Shown here in pieces: positions 8,824 through 18,129 of a DNA stretch of 64,000 nt; position 1 is the first letter of the stretch; each line of letters opens with the position of its first letter. The position numbers and the translations under genes were made by a program. This DNA comes from an uncultured Collinsella sp. GTDB lineage: Bacteria; Actinomycetota; Coriobacteriia; Coriobacteriales; Coriobacteriaceae. The stretch lies in NCBI GenBank assembly GCA_959599915.1, contig CAUGJE010000003.1:155059-219058 (forward strand). The letters are read 5' to 3'. The notes beneath the pieces are model-generated. The model did no database searches, was not told the origin of the DNA, and worked only from the letters and a program-made list of their open reading frames with translations.

Positions 8824-8926
8824 CTACGCGCCCTGGCGATGTTGAATTGGTGCCTTGCTCCTGTGGGGCCGTGGCGATGTTATGCTCTAACCTCGATTGT
8901 TTGAATTGCTTCGAAAAGAGGATGCC

Positions 8927-10069
8927 GTGATCTGCCCGCATTGCCTTAAGACTATCGAGGACGGAGCCTCGTTCTGCCCCTACTGCAACGCCTATGTGGG
9001 TCCGGGCGATGGTCCCGAGCACACCGAGTTTGTGTTCTGTGAGGGCTGCGGTGCCCGTCTTTCTCCGCATGATCGTACGTGCCCCAAATGCGGACGCCCC
9101 GCTCCGGGTATCCTCTCCGAGGACGCGGCCGCATCCGACCTGGCAGCGGGCCGCACGGCGGGCTTTCCGCGCCTAACGCAAGAGCAGATCGATACCGAGG
9201 TGCCGCATGCGCCAGCCTCTGCCGCTGCGGTGCTTTCGGACGCCGCCGACCCCAATGAGACCTGCGTGCTGCCGGCTTTCGATAAGGATTTCGGTATCCC
9301 CAAGGTCGATATTCCCACGCCCGTTTCCCTGCACGACGATGCTCAAAAACCCAAGCGCAAGGTGCACCCCGACGAGGACGCCTATCACAAGCACAAGCGT
9401 CATATCCCCAAGCCGCTCATTATCATCGCGGTCCTTGCCGTCGTGTGCGGCGGTGCCTATTGGTTCGTGACGGCCGATCCTATGGGTGTCATGCCTGGCT
9501 TCTACGACCAGTTTGGCCAGGCCGCGCAGACGACCTTCCCCACGCGCCAAAAGAGCGAGGCGACTGAGGACGATACCAAGCAGGACGATTCTGCCGAGGT
9601 GGTCCAGGAAGAAACCGTGCTCACCGATGATTGGCTCTATACCAGGCTCGATGGTCTGTATCAGACCATCGTGTCCTATGGTGACGAGGATCAGATCGGC
9701 GAGGTCATCGCTTCCTTCAACAACGGCTATCTCCGAACGCCGCTGTCCACCCGTCAGGAGCTGTCGCAGAGTGCCTACGCCCTGCGCGACCAGATTAAAA
9801 AGACGCAAGATGAGCTCAACAATCTTAAGTATCAGAACGATACGGTCTATGCGGACGACATCGCCCACTTAAAGCAGCTTGCCGAGTGGATGTATGAGCG
9901 CGTTGACGTGATCTGCCAGAGCTGGGATATCTCGCTGGCCATTCCCGATGGCGAGTCGATGAGCTCCCACCAAAGCGAGATCCTGGCGCCCATCGCGCAG
10001 AGCGGCAACAGCGCGCTGAATCAGTACGATGCCAATGTGGGTTCCTGGAAGCCGCAGCAGCGTTCCTAA
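8927..10069 (+). CDS. Zinc-ribbon, single-pass membrane protein of unknown function
   Basis: I do not recognise a named family. The 380-residue protein begins with two zinc-ribbon units, with Cys pairs at 3/6, 17/20, 38/41 and 52/55. An acidic or low-complexity stretch follows, then one hydrophobic helix at about 164-184 (IIIAVLAVVCGGAYWF). The C-terminal region, predicted to be extracytoplasmic, is rich in Asp/Glu/Gln and looks helical. The GTG at 8927 is chosen because AAAAGAGGA lies four bases upstream and MICPHC is the natural beginning of a ribbon; the frame extends ten codons further up. The layout, ribbon inside and helical domain outside, recalls envelope-stress or sensory proteins, but no function should be inferred. 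Confidence 0.8.
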   Translation: MICPHCLKTIEDGASFCPYCNAYVGPGDGPEHTEFVFCEGCGARLSPHDRTCPKCGRPAPGILSEDAAASDLAAGRTAGFPRLTQEQIDTEVPHAPASAAAVLSDAADPNETCVLPAFDKDFGIPKVDIPTPVSLHDDAQKPKRKVHPDEDAYHKHKRHIPKPLIIIAVLAVVCGGAYWFVTADPMGVMPGFYDQFGQAAQTTFPTRQKSEATEDDTKQDDSAEVVQEETVLTDDWLYTRLDGLYQTIVSYGDEDQIGEVIASFNNGYLRTPLSTRQELSQSAYALRDQIKKTQDELNNLKYQNDTVYADDIAHLKQLAEWMYERVDVICQSWDISLAIPDGESMSSHQSEILAPIAQSGNSALNQYDANVGSWKPQQRS

Positions 10070-10107
10070 AATTAGTTCGCCATAGTCGGCATAACCTACG
10101 TGCGCAA

Positions 10108-10137
10108 TTGATGTAAGCCCATGCTTATTGCTACAAT
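10108..10137 (+). promoter_or_regulatory. Promoter upstream of the cyclophilin gene
   Basis: TTGATG (10108-10113) and TACAAT (10132-10137) are spaced by 18 bases, with TG one base before the -10 box (extended -10). They lie 39 bases before the ATG at 10177. Confidence 0.6.
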
Positions 10138-10176
10138 TCGTACAAATATGCTTTAAACGCACGAGGAGGGAACCAC

Positions 10177-10719
10177 ATGTTTGGTTTTAAGAAAGAGCTC
10201 TACACGCCCGAGTATCAGCTTGCCGGCGACGAGTGCGCCGTTATCGAGACGTCGAAGGGTACCATCAAGGTCAAGTTTGACGGCGAGGGCGCTCCCATTC
10301 ATGTCGCGAACTTCTGCGAGCTTTCCACGATGGGTTTCTATGATGGCCTTAAGTTCCATCGCTATGTGCCCGGCTTTGTTATCCAGGGCGGCGACCCCAA
10401 TACCCGCGACATGTCCGGCGCCGACGTCGCCGCCGGTCTTGAGGGCCCCGACGGCATGCCCGGTACCGGTGGCCCCGGCTACTGCATCAAGGGCGAGTTC
10501 GCCACCAATCCGCGCAACAGCCATGTCGATGGCGCCCTTGCCATGGCACGCTCCATGGACCCCGATTCCGCGGGTTCGCAGTTCTACTTCTGCCTGGGTG
10601 CCCAGCATAACCTCGATTCCGGTTACACCGTCTTTGGTACCACGGTCGAGGGTCTCGATGTGATTTCGCAACTGCGTGCCGGCGACGAGATCGTCCATGT
10701 CGAGATCGTTCACGAGTAA
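10177..10719 (+). CDS. Peptidyl-prolyl cis-trans isomerase, cyclophilin type
   Basis: This 180-residue cytosolic protein has no signal peptide and carries the cyclophilin fold. FHRYVPGFVIQGGD holds the catalytic Arg and the Phe of the proline pocket. SAGSQFYFCLG and GYTVFGTTVEGLDVI follow in the usual order. It assists protein folding by isomerising X-Pro bonds. The catalytic Trp position of human CypA is occupied by LDSGYTVFG here, as in many bacterial forms. A strong GAGGAGGG ribosome binding site precedes the ATG. Eleven bases separate it from the following TPR gene, so the two are likely cotranscribed. Confidence 0.93.
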   Translation: MFGFKKELYTPEYQLAGDECAVIETSKGTIKVKFDGEGAPIHVANFCELSTMGFYDGLKFHRYVPGFVIQGGDPNTRDMSGADVAAGLEGPDGMPGTGGPGYCIKGEFATNPRNSHVDGALAMARSMDPDSAGSQFYFCLGAQHNLDSGYTVFGTTVEGLDVISQLRAGDEIVHVEIVHE

Positions 10720-10730
10720 AGGGGACTTCC

Positions 10731-12035
10731 TTGAATAGCCAGCTGATCCAACAGGGCCGCGCCGCTTACCGCGCGGGTGATTTTTCCGCTGCAGCCCAGA
10801 TGCTTGGGGCGGCAAAAACTCCCGATGAGATTATGGGCGAGGCCGATCACCTTCGTGGTAACGCCTTGATGCACCTGGGCATGTATGCCGAGGCCGCCGA
10901 GGCCTATGCCGCCGCCCTCAACGACGGCACCTACGGCAAGCGCGGCGCGCTGCTCACCAACCGCGGCAAGGCGCTTGCCGCCGTGGGCGACTACACGACG
11001 GCCGCTCAGGCTTTCTCTGCCGCTACGCAGGATGCTTCCTATGCCACGCCGTTCAAGGCCTATCTGGGCCTGGGCAATGCGCTGTTCCAGTCGGGCGACT
11101 ATGCCAACGCGGGAACCGCCTTCCGTCAGGCTGCCATCGACGGCGCCAATCCGGCTCCTGCCGCCGCACTCGGCGAGCTCGGTCGTTGCTTCATTAAGCT
11201 CGGCCGTCCGGCGGACGCCGTGGAGACCTACCGCACGGCTATCGACTTTGCCGGCCCCCGCGACGACACGCGTGCGCTCAACGCCGGCATGGGTCAGGCG
11301 CTTTCTGCCGCCGGCCGTCCCTCCGACGCACTCGACGCCTTTAACACCGCTACTGCCGATGGCATCTACCAGCTCACCTCCGAGCAGGCCGATGAGCTTG
11401 CCCGCGTGCAGGATTCGCTTGCCGCGCTGTCTGCCCAGACGGCTATGGCCACGGCTCCGGCGCCCGCGATGGACGTTCCTTCCGTCGATCCGCTCGATCC
11501 TACGGGCGCGACCGGTCAGTTTATGCCTGATCCCTCGGACACCGGCTTCTTTACGCTGTCCGAGTCCGAGATGGTCCAGCAGGACCGTCAGGATCGTAAG
11601 CAGGCCAAGGTCCGTCGTCGCCATCGCCACACGGGCCTCAAAGTCTTCATCATGCTGCTTCTGCTCATTTTGATCGCCGCGGGCGGTCTGGGCTTTGCCT
11701 ACACGCGTGGCTTTGGCTTCCCGTCTCAGGAGTCTGTCGTTACCGATCTGTTCCAGGCTGCCGGCGACGGTGACGCCGCAAAGGCCGAGTCTTGCCTGGC
11801 CTCGAGCCTGTCCGAGGACGCTAAGTCGATGATCATCTCCTCGATTCCGCAGGGTGCCACCGTGTCCGTCGAGGGCATGGATCAGTCCATGACCGAGACG
11901 ACCGCCAAGGTGAAGGCATCGCTGTCCAAGGGCGGCGAGCAGGAGTACACCGTCAAATTCGTGCGCTCCGACAACCATATCGGCTGGGCCGTTTCTTCGC
12001 TCGATATGGATTTCTCGGCTGCTGACAACCAGTAG
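10731..12035 (+). CDS. TPR-repeat membrane protein of unknown function
   Basis: This 434-residue protein starts at TTG 10731, preceded by AAAGGGGA and 11 bases after the cyclophilin stop. Residues 1 to about 230 are tetratricopeptide-like helical pairs (for example LGMYAEAAEAYAAALNDG, AVGDYTTAAQAFSAAT and QSGDYANAGTAFRQAA). A charged stretch with KVRRRHRH follows, then one hydrophobic helix at about 305-325. The C-terminal domain of roughly 110 residues is probably outside the membrane and resembles small DUF4878/NTF2-like lipoprotein domains only loosely. A cytosolic TPR platform joined to an external domain suggests protein-complex assembly in the envelope, which fits the mre operon just downstream, but this is inference. 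Confidence 0.85.
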   Translation: MNSQLIQQGRAAYRAGDFSAAAQMLGAAKTPDEIMGEADHLRGNALMHLGMYAEAAEAYAAALNDGTYGKRGALLTNRGKALAAVGDYTTAAQAFSAATQDASYATPFKAYLGLGNALFQSGDYANAGTAFRQAAIDGANPAPAAALGELGRCFIKLGRPADAVETYRTAIDFAGPRDDTRALNAGMGQALSAAGRPSDALDAFNTATADGIYQLTSEQADELARVQDSLAALSAQTAMATAPAPAMDVPSVDPLDPTGATGQFMPDPSDTGFFTLSESEMVQQDRQDRKQAKVRRRHRHTGLKVFIMLLLLILIAAGGLGFAYTRGFGFPSQESVVTDLFQAAGDGDAAKAESCLASSLSEDAKSMIISSIPQGATVSVEGMDQSMTETTAKVKASLSKGGEQEYTVKFVRSDNHIGWAVSSLDMDFSAADNQ

Positions 12036-12057
12036 TGACCTTATGGGATTTAGCTTT

Positions 12058-12090
12058 GCCCGGCGCTTCACCGCAAGTGAGGTGCCGGGC
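12058..12090 (+). terminator. Probable terminator between the TPR gene and mreB
   Basis: A 14-bp stem (12058-12071 with 12077-12090, two G-U pairs) closes a five-base CGCAA loop. The following TTGCGCT is only weakly T-rich, so termination may be partial. A TATGAT box at 12100-12105 could be the -10 of an mreB promoter, but no good -35 is seen. Confidence 0.5.
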
Positions 12091-12150
12091 TTGCGCTAGT
12101 ATGATGAGCTAGTAGTTTTCCAGCAATCATCCAACACATCAGGAGTTGCG

Positions 12151-13194
12151 TTGTTTTCTTTGATGGATATGTTCTTCGGTAGCTATGCGGGCGATCTTGC
12201 CATCGACCTCGGCACCGCAAATACGCTTGTCTCCGTGCGCGGCAAGGGCATCGTTATTCGCGAGCCCTCTGTTGTTGCCATCGACAAGAACGACGAGCGC
12301 ATCCTGGCGGTCGGTATCGAGGCAAAGCGCATGCTCGGCCGTACGCCCGGCAACATCGTGGCCGTTCGTCCCCTGAAGGACGGCGTCATCGCCGACTTCG
12401 ATGTTACCGAGGCCATGCTTCGCTACTTTATCGACAAGGCGTCCGAGAAGCGCTATCCGTGGACTCCGCGTCCGCGTGTTGTCGTCTGCGTTCCCTCCGG
12501 TGTCACGTCGGTCGAGAAGCGCGCTGTCTTTGAGGCCACGATCCAGGCCGGTGCCCGCCAGGCCTATCTGATCGAAGAGCCTATGGCAGCTGCTATCGGC
12601 GCCGACCTGCCCGTCGAGGAACCCACCGGCTCCATGGTCATCGACATCGGCGGCGGTACCACCGAGGTTGCCGTTATCGCTATGGGCGGCATCGTCGTCT
12701 CGCAGTCCATCCGTATTGCCGGCGACGAGTTCGATCAGGCCATCCTCACGCACGTTCGCGATGCCTACAACCTGGCCATCGGCGAGCGTACGGCAGAGGA
12801 TATCAAGATCAAGGTCGGCTCCGCCGTGCCGCTTAAGGACGAACTCGACGTCGAGGTCAACGGCCGCGACGTGATCACCGGTCTGCCCAAGACCGTGCGC
12901 ATCGAGAGCGAGGAGATTCGTCGCGCGCTCAACAAGCCGCTCGACGAGATGGCCAAGGCCGTCAAGGACGCACTCGACGCTACGCCTCCCGATCTTGCCT
13001 CGGACCTTATGTACTACGGCATTTTGCTGACCGGTGGCGGCGCGCTGCTGCGTGGTCTCGACGTGCGCCTGCGCGATGAGACCGGCGTTTCGGTCAACGT
13101 CAGCCCCACGGCGCTCGATAACGTTGTTAACGGCTGTGCCCGCGTGCTCGAGGCCAATGCGTTTGATGGCGGCTTCGTCCAGACCAATGCTTAA
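12151..13194 (+). CDS. mreB: Rod shape-determining protein MreB (actin-like)
   Basis: This is a 347-residue bacterial actin that polymerises under the membrane and guides the elongation peptidoglycan machinery. The nucleotide-binding motifs are intact: AIDLGTANTLV (phosphate 1), IDIGGGTTEVAVI (phosphate 2) and LLTGGGALLRGLD (adenosine). The EEPMAAAIGA connector is also present. I take the TTG at 12151 as the start because AGGAG is five bases upstream; an ATG lies four codons in. It heads the mreB-mreC-mreD-mrdA-rodA operon. Coriobacteria with this block are usually rods or chains, consistent with an active elongasome. Confidence 0.97.
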   Translation: MFSLMDMFFGSYAGDLAIDLGTANTLVSVRGKGIVIREPSVVAIDKNDERILAVGIEAKRMLGRTPGNIVAVRPLKDGVIADFDVTEAMLRYFIDKASEKRYPWTPRPRVVVCVPSGVTSVEKRAVFEATIQAGARQAYLIEEPMAAAIGADLPVEEPTGSMVIDIGGGTTEVAVIAMGGIVVSQSIRIAGDEFDQAILTHVRDAYNLAIGERTAEDIKIKVGSAVPLKDELDVEVNGRDVITGLPKTVRIESEEIRRALNKPLDEMAKAVKDALDATPPDLASDLMYYGILLTGGGALLRGLDVRLRDETGVSVNVSPTALDNVVNGCARVLEANAFDGGFVQTNA

Positions 13195-13215
13195 TTTCCA
13201 AAAGGTGGATTCCAT

Positions 13216-14214
13216 TTGGCACGATCTTCGGGTTTCTCCACAAATCTGAATACCAAGCGACAATCAACGGGTATGCGCCCGTTGATTGTTTTCAGCCTGA
13301 TTTCGGTGTTGCTGCTCACGTTTTATATTCGTGAGGGCGAGACGGGGCCGATTCATGCCGTGCGTTCGGGCGTGACGACGATTACCTCGCCGGTGCGTTT
13401 TGTGGGCTCGGCTGTGGCGGCTCCCTTCAATGCGATCGGCAACGTGTTCTCTAACCTTACGGCGTCGCAGGACACGCTTGACGAGCTTAAGAAGCAAAAC
13501 GAGGAACTGACCTCCAAGGTTGCCGAGCTCTCCGAGGCTCAAAAGACCGCCGAGCGACTGGAGGGTCTGGTCGGCCTGCAGTCGACCTATAACCTCAAAT
13601 CGACCGCTGCTCGTATCGTTGGTGCCTCCGGCGATGCCTGGACCTCGACCGTCACCATCGATAAGGGTTCTGCCGACGGTCTTACCATCAACATGCCTGT
13701 GACGAGTTCTGCCGGTGTCATAGGCCAGATTATTGAGGTCTCGGCCAAGACGTCCACCGTGCGCCTGATTGGCGACGAGAACTCGGGCGTGTCCGCTATG
13801 GTGCAGGACACGCGCGCCCAGGGCATGCTGCAGGGTCAGGCTGACGGCACGCTGCGTCTTGAGTACGTGAGCGTCGACTCCGACGTTAAGGTTGGCGACA
13901 TCATCGTGACCTCGGGCATTGGCGGTGTGTTCCCCAAGGGCCTTCCGCTCGGCACCGTCTCGTCGGTTGAGAAATCGGCAAACGACGTGTACTACACCAT
14001 TGTGGTGCGCGCTCAGACCACGGCCGAGAACAACGAGGAAGTGCTGGTCATTACCTCGCTGACCGACGAACAGTCGGCCTCGGATGAGGACGTGAACACG
14101 GCCAACAGCACGCCGCAGGGAACGTCGCGCGATGCTGCGACCAAGACGAAGGACGAGAGCCCGGATGACAGTTCCGACACGTCCGAGACGACCGATTCCG
14201 GCTCGAGCGAATAG
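13216..14214 (+). CDS. mreC: Rod shape-determining protein MreC
   Basis: This 332-residue elongasome scaffold is anchored by one N-terminal helix (residues about 21-38, LIVFSLISVLLLTFY). A coiled coil follows at about 80-113 (LDELKKQNEELTSKVAEL). The two beta-barrel MreC domain lies outside the membrane, with the IDKGSADGL and VGDIIVTSGIGGVFPKGLPLG motifs. The last 50 residues are a Ser/Asp/Glu/Thr-rich disordered tail. TTG 13216 is preceded by AAAGGTGGA. It lies 21 bases after mreB and five bases before mreD. MreC bridges MreB to PBP2 and RodA, which are encoded just downstream. Confidence 0.95.
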   Translation: MARSSGFSTNLNTKRQSTGMRPLIVFSLISVLLLTFYIREGETGPIHAVRSGVTTITSPVRFVGSAVAAPFNAIGNVFSNLTASQDTLDELKKQNEELTSKVAELSEAQKTAERLEGLVGLQSTYNLKSTAARIVGASGDAWTSTVTIDKGSADGLTINMPVTSSAGVIGQIIEVSAKTSTVRLIGDENSGVSAMVQDTRAQGMLQGQADGTLRLEYVSVDSDVKVGDIIVTSGIGGVFPKGLPLGTVSSVEKSANDVYYTIVVRAQTTAENNEEVLVITSLTDEQSASDEDVNTANSTPQGTSRDAATKTKDESPDDSSDTSETTDSGSSE

Positions 14215-14219
14215 GGGGC

Positions 14220-14792
14220 ATGTCCATGGATCTACACGAGCAGGGGATGAGCTCCCGCACGTTTGTAATCGCCGCCATTGTGTGCGTGCTGCTGCAGGCA
14301 GGCCTGGCACCGCAGATCTCCATTGCGGGCGGTCGCGTCAACTTTATGATTATCCTGGTGTGCCTAAGCGTGTTCTCGGGCGACCCGACCCGTGCCGTCG
14401 TGTGCGGTTTTTGCAGCGGCTTGTTCTATGACCTTTCCGCTGCCGTGCCGGTGGGCGTTATGTCGCTCCTGCTGACCGTGGGTTCTTTTGCCCTGGTGCA
14501 TAGCGCTGCCGGTCAGACGGGCGGTACCCCGAGTGCGCGCGGCATCACTGTGGGCGCCTTTGCGCTCGTCATTAATGTGATCTACAGCATCATCTTGCTG
14601 TTTATGGGTTTGGAGACGAGCTTTGTCGTGGCGATCTTCGGCCATGCGCTGCCGTCTTCGATCCTGACGGGTCTGGTTGCCATTCCGTTTTTGATGTCCG
14701 GCGTCGTGCCGCAGTCCGGTTATGGATTTTCCGCACGTGGCGGACGCCAGACGGGCATGCGCTTTAAGCCCAAGACCCGTAAGCTCAAATAG
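14220..14792 (+). CDS. mreD: Rod shape-determining protein MreD
   Basis: This 190-residue integral membrane protein has five or six hydrophobic segments (for example FVIAAIVCVLLQAGLA and NFMIILVCLSVFSGD). Weak sequence conservation is typical of MreD; the position between mreC and the PBP2 gene and the G-x-x-x-G-L-x-x-D-L segment GFCSGLFYDLS support the call. The C terminus is short and basic (KPKTRKLK). An AGGGGGC ribosome binding site follows the mreC stop. Confidence 0.9.
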   Translation: MSMDLHEQGMSSRTFVIAAIVCVLLQAGLAPQISIAGGRVNFMIILVCLSVFSGDPTRAVVCGFCSGLFYDLSAAVPVGVMSLLLTVGSFALVHSAAGQTGGTPSARGITVGAFALVINVIYSIILLFMGLETSFVVAIFGHALPSSILTGLVAIPFLMSGVVPQSGYGFSARGGRQTGMRFKPKTRKLK

Positions 14793-14805
14793 GGGAGGCT
14801 CGTAG

Positions 14806-16875
14806 ATGTCTTCCCAGATGACGGTTATTATCGCCGGTATCGTGCTGGTTGTGGCCATCGTGGTCGCACTGGTCATCATGCGTCGCGGCGATTCTCGTTT
14901 TACCTACGATACGCAGCATGGGACGGCCCCGCGCGCCACCGAGGGCGAGGGCAATACCGCGGCGACCGCCTTTAAGGGCCGCTTCTCCATCCTCACCACG
15001 GGTGTGGGCGCGATGTTCGCGGCGCTTGCCGTCAAGCTGTGGGGCATGCAGATGGTCTCGTCGGACTATTACGAAAAGCAGGCTAATAGCAATCAGACGC
15101 GCACCGTTACCACACCCGCTGTGCGCGGCCGCATCCTCGACCGCAATGGCGTGGCGCTTGTCCAGAACCGTCCCTCACTTGCTGTCGTGGCCTACCGCGA
15201 CCTTGCCGAGGATGAGGTTCTGGTTCGCCATCTTGCCAACGTGCTCGGTATGCCCTACGTGGCGGTGCTGCGCAATATTCAGGACAATTCCGAGGGCGCT
15301 CAGAGCCTGCATACCATCGCGACGGACGTCCGTCGCTCCACGGTTGCCTATATTCAGGAGCACGCCGGCGAGTTCCCGGGCGTCAAGATTGCCGAGCGTA
15401 CCGAGCGCCAGTATCCATATGGCGAGACGGCATGCCATATCTTGGGCTATACCGGCACCATTACCTCCGAGCAGCTCGAGGCCCAGAATAAGAAAACCTC
15501 TGGTGATGATGATGCTTCTGCTGGCCGGATTACGTACCAGTCGGGCGATATCGTGGGCCAGGCGGGTGTTGAGAGCTACTACGAAAACCTGCTGCAGGGT
15601 ATTCGTGGCGAGCAGACCGTCAAGGTCGATGCCTCGGGCAATGTGACCGGTCAGGCCGGCGCCGTGCCCGCCAAGGCCGGCTCCGACATTAAGCTCACGC
15701 TCGATCTTAAGATCCAACAGGCCTGTGAGACGGCGCTGGCGAGCGCCATCGAGCTTGCCAAGACCACTGGCTACAGCAATGCCGGCAACGGCGCTGTGGT
15801 GTGTCTCGATCCCAACAATGGCGAGATCCTGGGCATGGCGAGCGAGCCCAAGTTCGATCCGTCCGTCTTTATCGGCGGCGTCTCAAATGACGTGTGGACC
15901 GAGCTCAATGATGACAAGGGTTCGCACCCGCTGCTCAACCGCGCCATTAGCGGACAGTACATGTCGGCCTCGACCATCAAGCCGCTCTCGGCACTGGCCG
16001 GTCTTGAGTTTGGAACCTACACTTCAACGCAGACAACCAACTGCACGGGCTATTGGACGGGCCTGGGCAAGGCTTGGGGCAAGCGCTGCTGGCTGACGTC
16101 TGGCCACGGCACCATGACGCTGCAGTCGGGTATCGCCAACTCGTGCGACCCCGTCTTCTACGACATGGGCAAGGCCTTCTTTTATGACGAGCAACATTCC
16201 GAGGGCCTGCAGGAGGTCTTTCGTCGCTGGGGCCTAGGCAAGACCTGCGGTATCGATCTGCCGAGTGAGGGCGCGGGCCGTATTCCCGATGCCGAGTGGA
16301 AAGAGTCGTACTTTACCGACGCCTCTGCCGAGGACCGCAAGTGGAATGCCGGCGATATGACCAACATTGCCATCGGCCAAGGCGACATCCTGGTGACGCC
16401 CCTGCAGATGGCGTGCGCCTATATGGGTCTTGCCAACGGCGGCAAACAGTACGTGCCTCACGTGTTTTTGTCTGCCGTGTCGCGCGATGGCGACGGCGAT
16501 GCCTATAAGTACAACGGCAAGGGCAAGAAGAAGCGCCTGGAGGCCAAGATCAACAGCGATTCGGATTTGACTCTTGTTCGCAACGGCATGCACGACGTGA
16601 TTTACACGGCATCGACGTCCCTGGCGGCTCACTTTGGCACCCTGACGCCGCAGGTGTACGGCAAGTCGGGCACGGGCGAGAAAAGCGGCGAGGACGAATA
16701 CGCGTGGTTCTGCGCCTATGCACCGGCCGATGATCCCAAGTATGTCATCGCTACTGTCCTGGAGCAGGGCGGCGGTGGTTCGGATACCGCGATGCATGTC
16801 GTGCGCGACGTGCTCGGCGTGATTTATGACGAGCCCGATACCTCTTCGGCCTCGGGCGATTCTTCGGTTCGATAG
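14806..16875 (+). CDS. mrdA: Penicillin-binding protein 2 (elongation transpeptidase)
   Basis: This is a 689-residue class B PBP that cross-links peptidoglycan with RodA during side-wall growth. Residues 2-25 form a hydrophobic helix, and a second hydrophobic stretch lies at about 62-80, so the topology is unusual for a PBP2, which normally has one. The dimerisation domain (VRGRILDRNGVALVQN) is followed by the transpeptidase: S389-T-I-K392 nucleophile motif, S-C-D in GIANSCDPVFYD and K620-S-G-T-G. All three catalytic motifs are intact. It sits between mreD and rodA with short gaps and an AGGGGAGG ribosome binding site. Confidence 0.95.
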   Translation: MSSQMTVIIAGIVLVVAIVVALVIMRRGDSRFTYDTQHGTAPRATEGEGNTAATAFKGRFSILTTGVGAMFAALAVKLWGMQMVSSDYYEKQANSNQTRTVTTPAVRGRILDRNGVALVQNRPSLAVVAYRDLAEDEVLVRHLANVLGMPYVAVLRNIQDNSEGAQSLHTIATDVRRSTVAYIQEHAGEFPGVKIAERTERQYPYGETACHILGYTGTITSEQLEAQNKKTSGDDDASAGRITYQSGDIVGQAGVESYYENLLQGIRGEQTVKVDASGNVTGQAGAVPAKAGSDIKLTLDLKIQQACETALASAIELAKTTGYSNAGNGAVVCLDPNNGEILGMASEPKFDPSVFIGGVSNDVWTELNDDKGSHPLLNRAISGQYMSASTIKPLSALAGLEFGTYTSTQTTNCTGYWTGLGKAWGKRCWLTSGHGTMTLQSGIANSCDPVFYDMGKAFFYDEQHSEGLQEVFRRWGLGKTCGIDLPSEGAGRIPDAEWKESYFTDASAEDRKWNAGDMTNIAIGQGDILVTPLQMACAYMGLANGGKQYVPHVFLSAVSRDGDGDAYKYNGKGKKKRLEAKINSDSDLTLVRNGMHDVIYTASTSLAAHFGTLTPQVYGKSGTGEKSGEDEYAWFCAYAPADDPKYVIATVLEQGGGGSDTAMHVVRDVLGVIYDEPDTSSASGDSSVR

Positions 16876-16884
16876 GAGGTTGCG

Positions 16885-18111
16885 ATGGATTTTTCTCCGG
16901 CGGATCTGTTCCGTTCAACCAAGACCGGCTCTCGCAGCAGCCTGGACCGCGTCAACAAGCAACTTTCGGCCTCGCGCGGTACGTTTCGCCAAAAGGTGCA
17001 TATCGGTGTGCTGCTGGCTACCGTCGCGCTCGTTGCCTATGGCGCCATCATTATTTGGTCGGCGTCACAGTTTAAGGCCGACGCCTCATTCTCGCGCCAC
17101 CTGCTGGGCATTGGCATTGGCGCGGTGCTTGCGGTGCTCGTCTGGCGTACCGATCTGCGCGGTATTTCCAATTTTTCGACGGCGTTGCTCGTCATCGACC
17201 TGATCGTGATCTTCTCGCCCAAGATTCCGGGTCTGTCCTATACGGGCGGTCTGGGCATGACGGGCTGGATCAAGATTCCCGGTATCGGCTTGACATTCCA
17301 GCCGGTCGAGCTTGCCAAGCTCATCACCATCTTCTTTATCGCCACGCTTGGCTCGCAGTATAACGGCCGCATCGATACCGTTCGCGACTACGTCAAGCTC
17401 TGCGGCATGCTGTCCATCCCGTTTTTGGCCGTCGTTGCCATGGGCGACCTGGGCTCGGGCCTGGTCGTGCTGGTCTCGGGCGCCATCGTCATCTGCATGA
17501 GCGGTGCGCGCCGCGAATGGGTGCTGTCGACCCTGGCCCTGCTTGTGGGCCTGGTGGCCCTCGTCCTGGCGCTCGATTCGGTCTTTGATTCGTTGCTCGG
17601 CCACGATGTGCTCATCAAGCAGTATCAGATGAACCGCCTGACGGTCTTTATCGACCCCGATAATGCCGATTCGGACGATGCCTACAACCTGCAGCAGTCG
17701 CTTATCGCCGTTGGCTCGGGCGGCTTCTTTGGTAAGGGTTTGGGCCATGCGACGCAGTCGGCCGGCGGCTTTCTGCCTGAGTTCCACACCGACTTTGTCT
17801 TCGCCTTCCTATCCGAGACCTTTGGCTTTTGCGGTTCCTTTTTGCTCCTGTGCCTCTACGTGCTGCTGATCTTTTCGACGATTCGCGTCGCCTTTAAGTG
17901 TGAGTCGCTGTTCTTGCGTCTTTCGTGTGTGGGCATCGTTGGCATGTGGGCGTTTCAGACCTTCGAAAACATCGGCATGTGCATCGGCATGATGCCGATT
18001 ACCGGTATTCCGCTACCGTTTATTAGCTTTGGTTCGTCTTCGATGATGATTCAGCTGCTGACGGTGGGTATCGTACAATCCATATGGCGGCATCGTTCGG
18101 GCGCCGCGTAA
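16885..18111 (+). CDS. rodA: Peptidoglycan glycosyltransferase RodA (SEDS family)
   Basis: This is a 408-residue polytopic SEDS protein that polymerises lipid II in partnership with PBP2. It has about ten hydrophobic segments after a soluble N terminus of 35 residues. Characteristic motifs are FQPVELAKL, VAMGDLGSGLVVL, SGGFFGKGLGHATQ, PEFHTDFVFAFLSETFG (with the essential Asp) and TGIPLPFISFGSSS. An AGGAGGTTGCG ribosome binding site overlaps the mrdA stop region, and only nine bases separate the genes. RodA and FtsW are similar, but the operon context fixes this one as RodA. Confidence 0.95.
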   Translation: MDFSPADLFRSTKTGSRSSLDRVNKQLSASRGTFRQKVHIGVLLATVALVAYGAIIIWSASQFKADASFSRHLLGIGIGAVLAVLVWRTDLRGISNFSTALLVIDLIVIFSPKIPGLSYTGGLGMTGWIKIPGIGLTFQPVELAKLITIFFIATLGSQYNGRIDTVRDYVKLCGMLSIPFLAVVAMGDLGSGLVVLVSGAIVICMSGARREWVLSTLALLVGLVALVLALDSVFDSLLGHDVLIKQYQMNRLTVFIDPDNADSDDAYNLQQSLIAVGSGGFFGKGLGHATQSAGGFLPEFHTDFVFAFLSETFGFCGSFLLLCLYVLLIFSTIRVAFKCESLFLRLSCVGIVGMWAFQTFENIGMCIGMMPITGIPLPFISFGSSSMMIQLLTVGIVQSIWRHRSGAA

Positions 18112-18129
18112 CCGCTGGAGGGGTTTGCT

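Noticed and set aside
14806..16875. PBP2 with a damaged SxN motif (reads S-C-D)
   Set aside because: SxD is the normal form in the elongation PBP2 family, so the enzyme is expected to be active.
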